In this document: positions 41,780 to 51,111 of the stretch, in pieces
How the letters are laid out: every line of letters begins with the position of its first letter
How positions within the stretch are numbered: position 1 is the stretch's first letter
From: Geomesophilobacter sediminis
GTDB taxonomy: Bacteria; Desulfobacterota; Desulfuromonadia; Geobacterales; Geobacteraceae
Reading direction: 5' to 3'
Assembly: GCF_016458275.1 (NCBI RefSeq)
Contig: NZ_JAEMHM010000022.1
Span: 1 to 64,000, forward strand
DNA: 64,000 nt
Position numbers and translations under genes: made by a program
Notes under the pieces: model-generated
Database searches by the model: none
What the model was told of the DNA's origin: nothing
The model's input: only the letters and a program-made list of their open reading frames with translations

Positions 41780-42526
41780 GTGGCTCCGGAATCCTTTTCC
41801 ATAGTCATACCTGCCTTCAATGAGGCGGAACGCCTCCCCCTCCACTTGGAGCAGATCGAGCGTTACTTCCGCGACGCGGGCACGGAGTACGAGATCATCG
41901 TGGTCGACGACGGGAGCACCGACGCGACCGCCGCGGTCCTGAGCGAACCGGCCCGGTGCAGCACGCGCCTCAGGCTGATCCGCCTTCCCGAGAACCGCGG
42001 CAAGGGACACGCCGTCAAAACGGGCATGCTGGCGGCCCGGGGGACCTTCAGGATCTTCACCGATGCCGACGGCTCCACGCCGATCGAGGAACTGCAGCGG
42101 CTTAAGGCCCGGCTTACCGGCGGGGTCGAGATCGCGATCGGTTCCCGGGCGCTGCGGGACCCGTCCCGGATGGTGCGGGGGACCCTGCACCGGAAGGTGA
42201 TGGGCACCGTTTTCAACTGGATTGCGCGCTCGGTGACCTCTGCCGGTGTTGCCGACACCCAGTGCGGCTTCAAGCTCTTCACCGAACGAGCCGTGGCCGC
42301 CATTTTCCCGCTGCAGCGCATCGACGGTTTCGGGTTCGACGTCGAATTGCTCTTTTTGGCCCGCAAATACGGGTTCCCGATTGCCGAGGTCCCGGTGAAC
42401 TGGACCAACGTCGCCGGGTCGAAGGTTCGGCTGATCCGGGACTCCTGGCGGATGTTCCTCGACGTGATGAGGGTGCGCGGTAATGACCTGCTCGGTAGGT
42501 ACCGGTTGGGAAAACAAGGAAGGTGA
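41780..42526 (+). CDS. Dolichol-phosphate mannosyltransferase-like GT2
   Basis: A 248-residue enzyme. It carries SIVIPAFNEAERLP (7-20), DDGSTD (43-48), NRGKGHAVKTGM (72-83), the catalytic DAD (95-97) and FGFDVELLFLARKYG. This set is the signature of DPM1/DpsA-type synthases that load mannose or glucose onto polyprenyl phosphate. It has no C-terminal transmembrane domain, so it is the soluble type. GTG 41780 follows GAGG; longer frames back to 41669 lie inside the GT-C gene. It is well placed to feed the surrounding GT-C enzymes. The downstream GT-C starts four bases after its stop. Confidence 0.88.
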   Translation: MAPESFSIVIPAFNEAERLPLHLEQIERYFRDAGTEYEIIVVDDGSTDATAAVLSEPARCSTRLRLIRLPENRGKGHAVKTGMLAARGTFRIFTDADGSTPIEELQRLKARLTGGVEIAIGSRALRDPSRMVRGTLHRKVMGTVFNWIARSVTSAGVADTQCGFKLFTERAVAAIFPLQRIDGFGFDVELLFLARKYGFPIAEVPVNWTNVAGSKVRLIRDSWRMFLDVMRVRGNDLLGRYRLGKQGR

Positions 42527-42530
42527 TGTG

Positions 42531-43967
42531 ATGAACGCGACGACAACGGACGCCGGGACGACGCGGACCTGGTGCATCGTCGCCGCCCTTTTGTGGCTGG
42601 CGGTACTGGTGCTCCTCTTCGTCAACTGCGGCTCCAATCCCAACTTCTGGTTCGACGAAAGTGGGCAGTTCTGGATGAGCCGCGGCCAGACCCATTTCAT
42701 GCCCCCCCTTACCCCGGACGGGACCCTGGCCGACGTCCTCCAGGCCAACCGTACCGCAAACAGCGACCCCGGCGGCTTCACCGTCCTTTTGCACTGGTGG
42801 CTCGCCGGCGGGAGCGCCCCCGCCTGGCTGCGCACCCTCCCTTTTCTCTTCTTCGTCGCGACCATGGCGGCCTTCGCCGCGCTGGCCCGTCTTTGGACCG
42901 GAAACCGCGGGCTCGCCCTCGCCGCCGGCTTGGTCCCCGCCGCAGTTCCGCTTCTCACCCGCTTCGCCTTCGAGCTGCGCGCCTACTCCATGGAGGCGTG
43001 CGGCGTGGCGGTGGTGCTGCTGCTTCTCTACCATGTCGGCCGGCGCCCGACCGTTGCCGGGTATCTTGGCCTCGGATGCGTCGCCGCCCTCTTTCTCACC
43101 TCCCGCTACAGCCTCATCTGCACCCTCGCCGCCGCGGCGGTGGTCGTTTGGTGGCAAAACGCCCAGCGCCCCTTGCGGCAGCGGGCCGCCTTTCTCGCGG
43201 CCTACGGCATCCCGGTCGCGGCAGCCTGCCTGGGGATCTACCTGGTCACCCTCGGGCATCCGCTCGCCCATCAGAAGCCGGAGCCGCCCGACTACGTACA
43301 GCTCTACATCCTCCACGGCAAGAGCCTGGGGGAGATCGCCGAGATCTTCGGGAAAGGGCTTGCCTCGACCTACCTCGGCTCGGTCCTCTTCGGCGCGACC
43401 TGGCTCTGGTGCCGGTTGCGGCGCGACGAGGAGAGCGGCTACCGCCTCTTTACCCCGCTGTTCATCATGGTGCTCCTGGTGAACGCGGCGTTCGCGCTCC
43501 TCTCCTTCGCGGGGAAGTATCCCTGGTGTCCCCAGCTGCGCTGGGGGATCAGCCTCGACCTCCTTGCTGCGGCAGGCATGTTCCCTACCGTCTTGATGCT
43601 CTGGAAGGGAAGCGCCCTGCGCCGGCAGGTTTCGGTCGGCCTTATCTCCCTGGTGGTCACGGTGGCGGCCGGCGCGGGCGCCCTGGCAGTGAGCGCCACC
43701 ACCCGCCTTGATTCCGACGACCATATCTATGCGAACCTGATGGCGCTGGGGCCGGAGAAGCTTGCCGGCCGCCGCGTCTTCGTCGAGATTACTGCGCAGC
43801 CGTCGGTGCGGTACCTTTTCGAGTACGGGCCGCTGAAACAGTATGCCGACGGCATCTATCCCCGGAACTTCCAGTTCGAGGTGCCGGCGAATATGAACAC
43901 GGCGGGGCTTCCCATCGATTATTTCCTGTCCCCCGGGACGATTCGGAAATCGGAATTCTCCCGGTGA
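42531..43967 (+). CDS. GT-C membrane glycosyltransferase (paralogue of 47767-49194)
   Basis: A 478-residue protein with about ten helices. The first loop is NFWFDESGQFWMSRGQTH (38-55), where Asp42/Glu43 are likely catalytic. The C-terminal stretch ADGIYPRNFQFEVPAN...RKSEFSR is kept in the inverted paralogue at 47767. ATG 42531 follows AAGGTGATG, with GAAGG as the ribosome binding site; the frame back to 42483 overlaps the GT2 gene. Coupled to the DPM1-like enzyme upstream and Glf downstream. Confidence 0.78.
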   Translation: MNATTTDAGTTRTWCIVAALLWLAVLVLLFVNCGSNPNFWFDESGQFWMSRGQTHFMPPLTPDGTLADVLQANRTANSDPGGFTVLLHWWLAGGSAPAWLRTLPFLFFVATMAAFAALARLWTGNRGLALAAGLVPAAVPLLTRFAFELRAYSMEACGVAVVLLLLYHVGRRPTVAGYLGLGCVAALFLTSRYSLICTLAAAAVVVWWQNAQRPLRQRAAFLAAYGIPVAAACLGIYLVTLGHPLAHQKPEPPDYVQLYILHGKSLGEIAEIFGKGLASTYLGSVLFGATWLWCRLRRDEESGYRLFTPLFIMVLLVNAAFALLSFAGKYPWCPQLRWGISLDLLAAAGMFPTVLMLWKGSALRRQVSVGLISLVVTVAAGAGALAVSATTRLDSDDHIYANLMALGPEKLAGRRVFVEITAQPSVRYLFEYGPLKQYADGIYPRNFQFEVPANMNTAGLPIDYFLSPGTIRKSEFSR

Positions 43968-44005
43968 CGGGAGCCTGGGCATGAAATGGTAAAGGGGAAG
44001 AACTC

Positions 44006-45154
44006 GTGAACCTGGAAGGTCTCAAATACCTGGTGGTCGGTGCCGGCTTTTACGGTGCGGTGACCGCCGAGCGGATCGCCGCCGATCTCGGCGAGCGGGT
44101 GCTGGTCATCGACAAGCGCTCCCACGTCGGGGGGAACAGCTACTCCGAAAACGATCCGGCAACCGGCATTGAATGCCACGTCTACGGCTCCCACATCTTC
44201 CACACCTCCGATCCTGAGGTCTGGAGTTACCTCTGCCGTTTCGCCTCACTGAACCACTACCGCCACCAGGTCCTGACCCTTTTCGGGGACCGCGTCTTCC
44301 AGATGCCGATCAACCTGGCCACCATCAACGCCTTCTATGGGGTCAATCTCACGCCGGCTGAAGCGCGTGAATTCATCCGGCAGGAGATCGAGAAGGAGAG
44401 CATCTCCGCCCCGAAAAACCTGGAGGAGAAGGCGATCTCGCTGGTGGGGCGTCCCCTGTACGAGGCGTTCGTCAAGGGGTACACGGTGAAACAGTGGGAG
44501 ACCGACCCGCGGCTTCTCCCGGCCGACATCATTACCCGGCTTCCCTTCCGCTTCGGTTACAAGAGCGACTACTTCAACGACCCGTGGCAAGGAATTCCGC
44601 TCGACGGTTACGCGCCGCTGTTTCGCCGCATGCTCGATCATCCCAATGTCGAGCTCAGGCTGGGAACGGATTTCTTCGCGGTGCGGGACCGGGTCCCGGC
44701 CGACTGCCGGGTCATCTTCACCGGCCCCATCGACCGTTTCTTCGACTACCGCTTCGGGCGGCTTGGGTGGCGTACCCTGCGCTTTGAGAAGGAGGTCTGC
44801 CCGGTGGGAGATTTCCAGGGGACCACGGTGATGAACTATGCTGACGCGGCGGTTCCTTACACCCGCATCCACGAGTTCCGCCACTATCACGAGGAGCGCG
44901 ACTATCCGGAGGACCGCACCGTCATCTACCGCGAATATTCACGGACCGCCGCCGGGGAGGAAGAACCGTACTATCCCATTGGCACCGCGGCCGACCGCGA
45001 GATGCTGGAGCTGTACCAGGACGCGGCGCAAAAGCTCCCCAACGTGAGCTTCGGCGGACGGCTCGGCAACTATCGGTACCTGGATATGGACAAAGCGATT
45101 CAGGCGGCGTTGCAGACGTACCAGCGGGAAATCAAGGGAGCCGGGCCGAGGTAG
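44006..45154 (+). CDS. glf: UDP-galactopyranose mutase
   Basis: A 382-residue flavoenzyme that converts UDP-galactopyranose to UDP-galactofuranose. The FAD-binding start is YLVVGAGFYGAVTAERIA (8-25), followed by HVGGNSY, YGSHIFHT (with the active-site histidines), FVKGYTVKQWETDPR, and conserved arginines in the C-terminal half (IYREYS). Length is normal for bacterial Glf. GTG 44006 has GGGGAAG upstream. Its presence predicts galactofuranose in the surface glycan made here. Confidence 0.95.
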   Translation: MNLEGLKYLVVGAGFYGAVTAERIAADLGERVLVIDKRSHVGGNSYSENDPATGIECHVYGSHIFHTSDPEVWSYLCRFASLNHYRHQVLTLFGDRVFQMPINLATINAFYGVNLTPAEAREFIRQEIEKESISAPKNLEEKAISLVGRPLYEAFVKGYTVKQWETDPRLLPADIITRLPFRFGYKSDYFNDPWQGIPLDGYAPLFRRMLDHPNVELRLGTDFFAVRDRVPADCRVIFTGPIDRFFDYRFGRLGWRTLRFEKEVCPVGDFQGTTVMNYADAAVPYTRIHEFRHYHEERDYPEDRTVIYREYSRTAAGEEEPYYPIGTAADREMLELYQDAAQKLPNVSFGGRLGNYRYLDMDKAIQAALQTYQREIKGAGPR

Positions 45155-45196
45155 GATCGGGGCTTGGTAAAACCAACGGGAAATCAAGGCGGCTTC

Positions 45197-45281
45197 GGTG
45201 GGAGCGCCATTGCATTCTGGGCGCAAACCGCCGGAGGCGGTACCCGTAGTCGATAGCGGCAGGAATGGCGCTTTCACAGGG
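45197..45281. repeat. Degenerate REP-like inverted repeat
   Basis: GGTGGGAGCGCCATTGCATT at the left and AGGAATGGCGCTTTCACAGG at the right, with a GCCGGAGGCGG stem between. It is the same family as 34622-34724, with more mismatches. It lies in the gap between glf and the GT2 gene. Confidence 0.5.
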
Positions 45282-45311
45282 CAGGACAGGGCTGGACCGG
45301 GAGGGATTGTT

Positions 45312-46010
45312 ATGAGACATGAATTGGCGCTGGTGATGCCGGTTTACAACGAGGAGGAGTGCATCGAGCCGGTGGTTACTTCCTGGCGCAGCGAGTTCGT
45401 GAGCCTGGGCATCGACTTCGTCATGCTGGTGCTGAACGACGGCTCCAGAGACCGTACCGCCGAGGTGCTGGCCCGATTCGGGGACGATCCCCGGATCCGG
45501 GTGATCAACAAGGCGAACAGCGGTCACGGCCCGACCATCCTGCAGGGGTACCGCTTCGGCGTGGAGCTCGCCGAATGGGTCTTCCAGACCGACAGTGACG
45601 ACGAGATGAAGCCGCAGCACTTCAAGGAGCTGTGGCTTCGCAGGAATCAATACGACGCCCTTTTCGGGTTCCGGCAGGGGCGGGAACAGAGCCTCGGGCG
45701 TTCCCTGATCAGCCTCGTTTCGCGCCGGGCGGTCGGGCTTCTCTTCGGCAGCGGGGTCGTCGACGTCAATACGCCGTACCGGCTGATCCGCTCCAGCCTC
45801 TTGCAAGAGATCGTTCGCGGCATCCCGGACGACACCTTCGCCCCCAACCTGGTCATCTCCGGCATGGTGGCCCGCAAGAAAAGCCGCATCTACAACCACC
45901 CGGTCCCGCACGAAGGGCGCCGGACCGGCAGCGTCTCGATCGTCCGCTGGAAGCTCTGGAAGGCGGCGCTGCGCTCGCTGTTGCAGACGGTGAAAATCAG
46001 CCGTTCCTGA
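45312..46010 (+). CDS. GT2-family glycosyltransferase (DPM/undecaprenyl-phosphate type)
   Basis: A 232-residue GT-A enzyme: LALVMPVYNEEECIEPVV (5-22), NDGSRD (42-47), NSGHGPTILQGY (69-80) and acidic DSDDE (94-98). ATG 45312 follows GGGAGGGA. The open frame back to 45198 runs through a REP-like repeat and is rejected. Like DPM1, it lacks long hydrophobic segments, so it is membrane-peripheral. It may be a second lipid-linked sugar synthase or a direct glycan-chain transferase. Convergent with the AT-rich GT-C gene. Confidence 0.82.
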   Translation: MRHELALVMPVYNEEECIEPVVTSWRSEFVSLGIDFVMLVLNDGSRDRTAEVLARFGDDPRIRVINKANSGHGPTILQGYRFGVELAEWVFQTDSDDEMKPQHFKELWLRRNQYDALFGFRQGREQSLGRSLISLVSRRAVGLLFGSGVVDVNTPYRLIRSSLLQEIVRGIPDDTFAPNLVISGMVARKKSRIYNHPVPHEGRRTGSVSIVRWKLWKAALRSLLQTVKISRS

Positions 46011-46051
46011 CCCCAGCTTGCTTTGCGACGCTCTCTCTGCGGTTTAAAACA

Positions 46052-47641
46052 TCAGGAGCGGTGTACCTTGTATATCGTCAAATCGTAGGGTTGATGATCG
46101 AAACGCGGTACCGGCTCAAGTATCTTGATTTTGTGTTTCATGCTTCCGGCTACCAGAAAGTAATCTATTTTATTTGCCAGTAACTCCTTGGTGAGCTCCC
46201 GGTCGGAAATGCCGCTTTTGGCTTCACCGAAATATCTCGATTTCAAATAAAAAGCCAAGTCGAACATCAAATTCCAGTTTTCGTGCTCGCTGGCTATGTT
46301 GCAGCCATTCATTTTACAGCGGCATGAGAGGGTCTTGCTGAGCTGATATACCTGGTTTACACTATTTACGTGGTCGATATCCTTGTACATGCGGTATGCC
46401 GTCAGGCACAGCAACGACGAGTATAATGATATGAAGATTGCCCAGGTTTGAATCTGTTTCAATACGTGTTTGGACAATAAGTCAGTGAGAAGATATGCGC
46501 TGAGCACATACAGGATTATCACGTTTATCAGAACATATCTTTGCCCCTCGTAATACAAAGCGAAGTATCCCACCGGATAAAGTAGTAACGTATAAATGAG
46601 CAAGTAAATCTTCCGCTCGAAAACCTCCCTCAAACAAAAAAATTTGTACAGCAATACTACGAACGTGACAACAAAGATGTAGTTTGTCGCCAGTCCCGTG
46701 ACATACCTCCTGACATTGTTGAGAACCAAATGCAGATAAAAGGTGAAATCGCCCGGCGACGCAAACGGGTTCCAGGCCGGGAACCTCATGTACGTTGGAT
46801 CTTCGCAGACTGAAACGGCGGTGGCATTGGGCGGAGGTAAAAAACCATCGGTCAGCATCGGGGGGCCCAGTGAACCGGGCCGAACCAGTGACAGATTCAC
46901 ACTTCCGCCGGTCGCGACGGTCAGTTTGTGGTATTTGCTGCTCAGAAGAAAAATCCACCCACCGCAGAGCATGCCGAACACGATGATTCCACAGATGAAC
47001 CTGGTAAGAATAATTCTTTTTTTATTCCGGTCCTTGGCTGAAGCCGTGCAGCAGATACCGACACTGGTGAAATGAAGTACAAAAAAGTAAAGATTGTAAT
47101 TCTTAGCCAGGTAGGCAATGGCTCCCAGGATGCCTGCTTTTATTCCTGAAAGACTCTGGATCTTGCGGCCGCATGTACTGAGTTGATACAGATAATAGGT
47201 CAGTACGCATGCGCCAAGCAGGTCAGCTCCAACATCGTTTTGTGCATACCAGGCTATCACCGGGGCCAGTGAGAGCAGATACAGTATCTTGACCCGTGGA
47301 AGCACCTTTATTTCTTCGAGCAGGATCCCGATGCCCAAAAGGGACGCTAAACCGATGCAAAGGGACGCAATTCTAAAGGCGGTGGTGGGTTCCATATTGA
47401 AGTACAGGAGTGGAACCAGGAGCCATGATATCAAGGGTGACCAGTATCCGTTGACCGCATCCTTGAAATCGCCATCCAGATATTTTTGGGCGAGGGAAAG
47501 ATAGCTGATGCCATCGGCGTCGATTTCATGCTGGTAGAACTTCATGAGAATCGCCGATACCACCAGATAGTGAAGAATCAGTACGAGATACCAGCCCGTT
47601 CGGTGACCTGCTGGGTTCCCGTCCTCAAGTGAAAGGCTCAT
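46052..47641 (-). CDS. AT-rich GT-C-like membrane glycosyltransferase
   Basis: A 529-residue protein with about eleven helices and a first-loop acidic motif HEIDADGISYLSLAQKY (38-54) typical of GT-C. Base composition is visibly AT-richer than any neighbour except the radical SAM gene at 56729, and codon use differs (many A/T-ending codons), suggesting transfer from another lineage. Several cysteines cluster near residue 430-445 (LSCRCKMNGC). ATG 47641 (MSLSLEDG) follows GGGG; the frame to 47713 is a less likely start. It lies between two GT-C paralogues. Confidence 0.7.
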   Translation of the reverse strand: MSLSLEDGNPAGHRTGWYLVLILHYLVVSAILMKFYQHEIDADGISYLSLAQKYLDGDFKDAVNGYWSPLISWLLVPLLYFNMEPTTAFRIASLCIGLASLLGIGILLEEIKVLPRVKILYLLSLAPVIAWYAQNDVGADLLGACVLTYYLYQLSTCGRKIQSLSGIKAGILGAIAYLAKNYNLYFFVLHFTSVGICCTASAKDRNKKRIILTRFICGIIVFGMLCGGWIFLLSSKYHKLTVATGGSVNLSLVRPGSLGPPMLTDGFLPPPNATAVSVCEDPTYMRFPAWNPFASPGDFTFYLHLVLNNVRRYVTGLATNYIFVVTFVVLLYKFFCLREVFERKIYLLIYTLLLYPVGYFALYYEGQRYVLINVIILYVLSAYLLTDLLSKHVLKQIQTWAIFISLYSSLLCLTAYRMYKDIDHVNSVNQVYQLSKTLSCRCKMNGCNIASEHENWNLMFDLAFYLKSRYFGEAKSGISDRELTKELLANKIDYFLVAGSMKHKIKILEPVPRFDHQPYDLTIYKVHRS

Positions 47642-47766
47642 TTTTTCCCCATCCCGTCCACAATGAGTGAACTGACCGGTGGAGGCACCGTTATACGGGC
47701 ATCCACCGGTCAAATTGTTTGGCCCCTGGAGCGCCGTCGGGACCGCACCGGACCGTTCGAAAAGTG

Positions 47767-49194
47767 CTACCGCGAAAACTCTCCCTTCCGTATCTGTGTC
47801 GATGAAATGAAGTAGTCGAAGGGGCGGTTCCCCTCAACGAGGTTCGCCGGGATCTCGAACCGGAAGTTGGCCGGGTAGATCCCGTCGGCGTACTTTTGCA
47901 GCGGGCCGAACTCGTAGAGGTAACGCAGTGACGCCTGCGCCGGGCCTTCCACGAAGAGGTATTTGTCGCGTAGCGTTTCGGGCCCCAGGGCGAGGAGGTT
48001 TTCCAGGATCCGGTCCGAGGTGTAGAGGGTCGTGGTGGCGCTGTTGTAAAGCGCGACCGTGGCGCAGAAGAGGCCGGCGACGAACAGCGTCCTCGCCCGT
48101 GCCTTTTCGGAAAGTGCCGCGGCGCTGTAGACCATCCAGGCGACGGGGAACCAGGAAAGGATGGAGATGGTGTTCAGGGCAATTCCCCAGCGGGCCTGCG
48201 GACACCAGGGGTATTTCCCCAGCGCCGACAGCAGGAGAAACTCGGCGTTGAGCACGCCCGCCACCAGGAGGAAGGTAGTGAAGCGCTGGTACTGCGAACG
48301 CTTGTTTTTCCGGAAGGCGAAGCCGAGATAGACGGCCGCAAGGACGACGGTGCCGATTCCCCGGATCGAAAATAGACCGTCGGCGGCGATCCAGAGTTGG
48401 TCGACCACCGTCTTGCCGCGCATGATGAAGTCCTGCACGTAGGGGCCCGGATCTGCCTTTTGGTGGGATCCCGGATGCGCCAGGGTGATGAAATAGATCG
48501 CCGCGGAGCTGGCGAGAACGGGGAGGGCATAGGCCACGACCCGGGGCATTGCCTTGCGCAGGCCCAAGGGGCGCACCTGAAACAGGACGGCAAAACCCAC
48601 CGCCACCGCCACGCAGATGAAGCTGTAGCGCCCGGTGAGAAACAGGGCCATCAGCCCCCCGAGGACCAGGTAACCGCCGACGCTCTTGCGCCGGGAGACG
48701 TACTCCAGGGTCAACACGGCCGCCGCAGTGCCGCACGTCTCCATGGAATAGGGGCGCAGTTCCAGGGCGTAACGGGTGAGCTGCGACCCGGCGGCGGGGA
48801 GCAGGCCCGCCGCGAGGCTCAGCGGGAGGTTTCCGGTCCAGAGGTAGGCCAGCGCGGCAAAGGCGGCCATCGTGCCGACGAAGAAGAGAAAGGAAAACGT
48901 GCGCAGCCATCCGGGCGAGGTACCTCCGGCCATCCACCCGTGGAGCCCCACGGTGTACCCACCGGGGTCCATGTTCGCGGTGCGGTTGGCCTGGAGCACC
49001 TCGGAAAGGGTGCCGGCGGGGGTGAGGGGAGGGGAGTAGTGGATCTGCCCGCGGCTCATCCAGAACTGCCCTGCTTCGTCGAACCAGAAGTTGGGGTTGG
49101 TCCCGCAGCGGGCATAGAGCATTACCAGCACCACGATCCAGAGTGCCATAACCAGCGCGGTCCAGATCGATCCGGAAGCAGTCTCAGTTCGCAT
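47767..49194 (-). CDS. GT-C membrane glycosyltransferase (paralogue of 42531-43967)
   Basis: A 475-residue protein aligned by eye over its full length with the one at 42531. The first loop is NFWFDEAGQFWMSRGQIH (35-52); shared later segments are QANRTANxDPGG, KYPWCPQ and ADGIYPxNFxFE. ATG 49194 follows AAAGGA; the open frame to 49380 adds unrelated residues. It is in the opposite orientation to its paralogue, about 4 kb away, with glf, a GT2 and the AT-rich GT-C between. It probably uses a lipid-phosphate sugar at the periplasmic face. Confidence 0.78.
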   Translation of the reverse strand: MRTETASGSIWTALVMALWIVVLVMLYARCGTNPNFWFDEAGQFWMSRGQIHYSPPLTPAGTLSEVLQANRTANMDPGGYTVGLHGWMAGGTSPGWLRTFSFLFFVGTMAAFAALAYLWTGNLPLSLAAGLLPAAGSQLTRYALELRPYSMETCGTAAAVLTLEYVSRRKSVGGYLVLGGLMALFLTGRYSFICVAVAVGFAVLFQVRPLGLRKAMPRVVAYALPVLASSAAIYFITLAHPGSHQKADPGPYVQDFIMRGKTVVDQLWIAADGLFSIRGIGTVVLAAVYLGFAFRKNKRSQYQRFTTFLLVAGVLNAEFLLLSALGKYPWCPQARWGIALNTISILSWFPVAWMVYSAAALSEKARARTLFVAGLFCATVALYNSATTTLYTSDRILENLLALGPETLRDKYLFVEGPAQASLRYLYEFGPLQKYADGIYPANFRFEIPANLVEGNRPFDYFISSTQIRKGEFSR

Positions 49195-49644
49195 CGTTAT
49201 TCCTTTCCCACATGCATTGCATAGCACGGCCGCCGGCCCCCGGAAATCGGGGCGGCGCCGGGGCGACAACAGCGGGCCGACGGTGTCGGCACCCTTCGTT
49301 TCACTTGGCGGGGAGGATCGATCCGGCGCGGCAAACGCCTGAGACAACCGCGCCGGTAACGGTCTGGGATCTGACTGCATAATTCGTGCACATTCACCTT
49401 ACGAAACGTGCACATTTGATAATCGCGCCGGATCAGCAGGTTATGGTGCAACCTTGCGAAAACTCAAGGTTCGCCCCCAAAGGGCGCGGTGATTTCACGG
49501 GATTCGGGACGATGAAATGTGCAAATGGCGGTGCCGGCTTGGGGGGGGCGGACCGGCGGGCCTGAGGGGGACGGTGCAGCGGTGGCACCCAGGAGCGGGG
49601 TACGGCAACCGTGGGGCGGGCCCGGGGAAAAGGGGGCTCGCTTT
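49195..49644. other. 450-base regulatory gap with phased CGTGCACATT motifs
   Basis: No gene seen. Two CGTGCACATT copies lie at 49385-49394 and 49407-49416, exactly 22 bases apart, plus a degenerate inverted copy AATGTGCAAA at 49515-49524. The same motif is found in the promoter region at 52480-52511. The gap contains the promoter of the minus-strand gene at 49194. Confidence 0.5.
49385..49416. promoter_or_regulatory. Candidate operator: two CGTGCACATT repeats, 22-bp spacing
   Basis: Direct repeats at 49385-49394 and 49407-49416 place both half-sites on the same DNA face (two helical turns). They lie about 200 bases upstream of the minus-strand GT-C gene starting at 49194. See also 52480-52511. 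Confidence 0.45.
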
Positions 49645-51111
49645 TTACCTGGCCGCGGCGGAGTCCTGCTTGCGAAGGTACATGCTCACTGAAGGGTCAG
49701 GGGCGGGGAGTTTGCGGTAACCGGTTTCCAGTATGTCTGCCACGAAGGGAGGCGGCTGGGGGTAGTCCCGGTTGGTCACGACGACCAGGCGCGGGCGGTT
49801 GGTGAAAAGGTCACGGCGGTACTGCTGCGCCATCACCGGTCCCAGCCGCGGCACGTCGAAAAGGGGAATCGTGTAGTGATAGCGGGAGCTGCTCTGGCGC
49901 CCGGAGCGGTAGTAGAGCTGGGAATCGTTACCCACCACGGCGATCCGGTCTCCCGGAGCGGTGTGCGTCTTGATGAAGGCAACGGTCCGCTCCAGCGCCG
50001 GCGCCGGGCGGTAGGCCTGGGCGACGAGCTCCCGCTGCAGGGCCAGCGGCCGCAGGGACAGCAGCAGCGCGGCCGCCAGTGCGACCCGCCGTCCGAGTTT
50101 CGGGGCCAAGGTGATCCGGTGCAGGACAAAGGCGAGGGCGATGTTGAGAAACGGCAGGATGATGATGGCGTAGTGCGCATAGTTGCGGCCGGAGAGGCCG
50201 CAGCTGACCACCAGGGTCAGCACGAGGCCCGCCAGAAGCGTCAGGTGGAGCGCCGGCCGGTCGCTCCCCCGGGTCGCCACGACCCAAACCGCGTAGAGGA
50301 AAAGGGGGAGGGTGGCCAGAGTGCGGTTGAGGTTGTGGATGGTGTAGTAGGTGCCGCGCGCCACCGAGGCGAGGGTGGGCGGGGCGTAGGACCGGTTGAA
50401 ATCCCAATAGCAGGCTACGGCGTCGGAAAGGATGCCCTGGTGCAGGGCGTACCAGAGGAAGGGGATCAGGACCAGGACCGCCGCCAGCCCCGCCGCGAGC
50501 GCCGCCACGGCCAGCTCCCGGTAGCGCTGCCGGTACAGGAGGGTTCCTGCCGCCGCGCTGCCGAAAACGAGCCAGGGGACCACCAGGTTGGGCTGGAGCA
50601 GGAGAGTCAACGTGCCGCAGGCCGCAAGGCCCATGGTTGCCGCGGCGGAGAAGGGACTCCCCTGTTGGAGGCGGGTGGTCCAGACGTACAGGGAAACCGC
50701 CAGCAGCGGCAGGGTGTAGAACTGGGACCCACCCCCCGGCTCCAATGCGCAGAGCGCGCCCAGGGACAATATCACCGCGAGGAGGGCGGCAAACGGAGTA
50801 GTCAGCCGCCGGGCAGTGAAATACATGGCGGCGGCGGCCGTGGACAACGCGGCGAGCTCCACCATCCAGATGCCGATGGTATCCCGGTTGAAAAGGTAGA
50901 GGCCGGCGGCGTGCAGCAGATGGAGGAGCGGTCCCTTGTGGTCGAACAGGTCCCGGTAGATCAACTCCCCGTCGAGCATCCGTTGGGCGCAGTAGGTGTA
51001 GACCCCAGGGTCGTAGGGGGCGTCGCCGTTGGCAAAAGGGGCGAATGTCTCCTGCAGCAGGACGAGAATGCAGGTAACGGCGATGACGAGCAGGGGGACC
51101 CTAGAGCGCAT
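49645..51111 (-). CDS. GT-C (GT39-like) membrane glycosyltransferase
   Basis: A 488-residue protein with about eleven helices. The N-terminal loop reads DAPYDPGVYTYCAQRMLDG (30-48) followed by RDLFDHKGPLLH, a combination typical of the GT39-like bacterial group. A C-terminal extracytoplasmic part contains a GNDSQLYYRSGR segment. Its start overlaps the acyltransferase stop by 11 bases, so the two form one operon with a promoter probably near 52500. Donor and acceptor unknown. Confidence 0.75.
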   Translation of the reverse strand: MRSRVPLLVIAVTCILVLLQETFAPFANGDAPYDPGVYTYCAQRMLDGELIYRDLFDHKGPLLHLLHAAGLYLFNRDTIGIWMVELAALSTAAAAMYFTARRLTTPFAALLAVILSLGALCALEPGGGSQFYTLPLLAVSLYVWTTRLQQGSPFSAAATMGLAACGTLTLLLQPNLVVPWLVFGSAAAGTLLYRQRYRELAVAALAAGLAAVLVLIPFLWYALHQGILSDAVACYWDFNRSYAPPTLASVARGTYYTIHNLNRTLATLPLFLYAVWVVATRGSDRPALHLTLLAGLVLTLVVSCGLSGRNYAHYAIIILPFLNIALAFVLHRITLAPKLGRRVALAAALLLSLRPLALQRELVAQAYRPAPALERTVAFIKTHTAPGDRIAVVGNDSQLYYRSGRQSSSRYHYTIPLFDVPRLGPVMAQQYRRDLFTNRPRLVVVTNRDYPQPPPFVADILETGYRKLPAPDPSVSMYLRKQDSAAAR

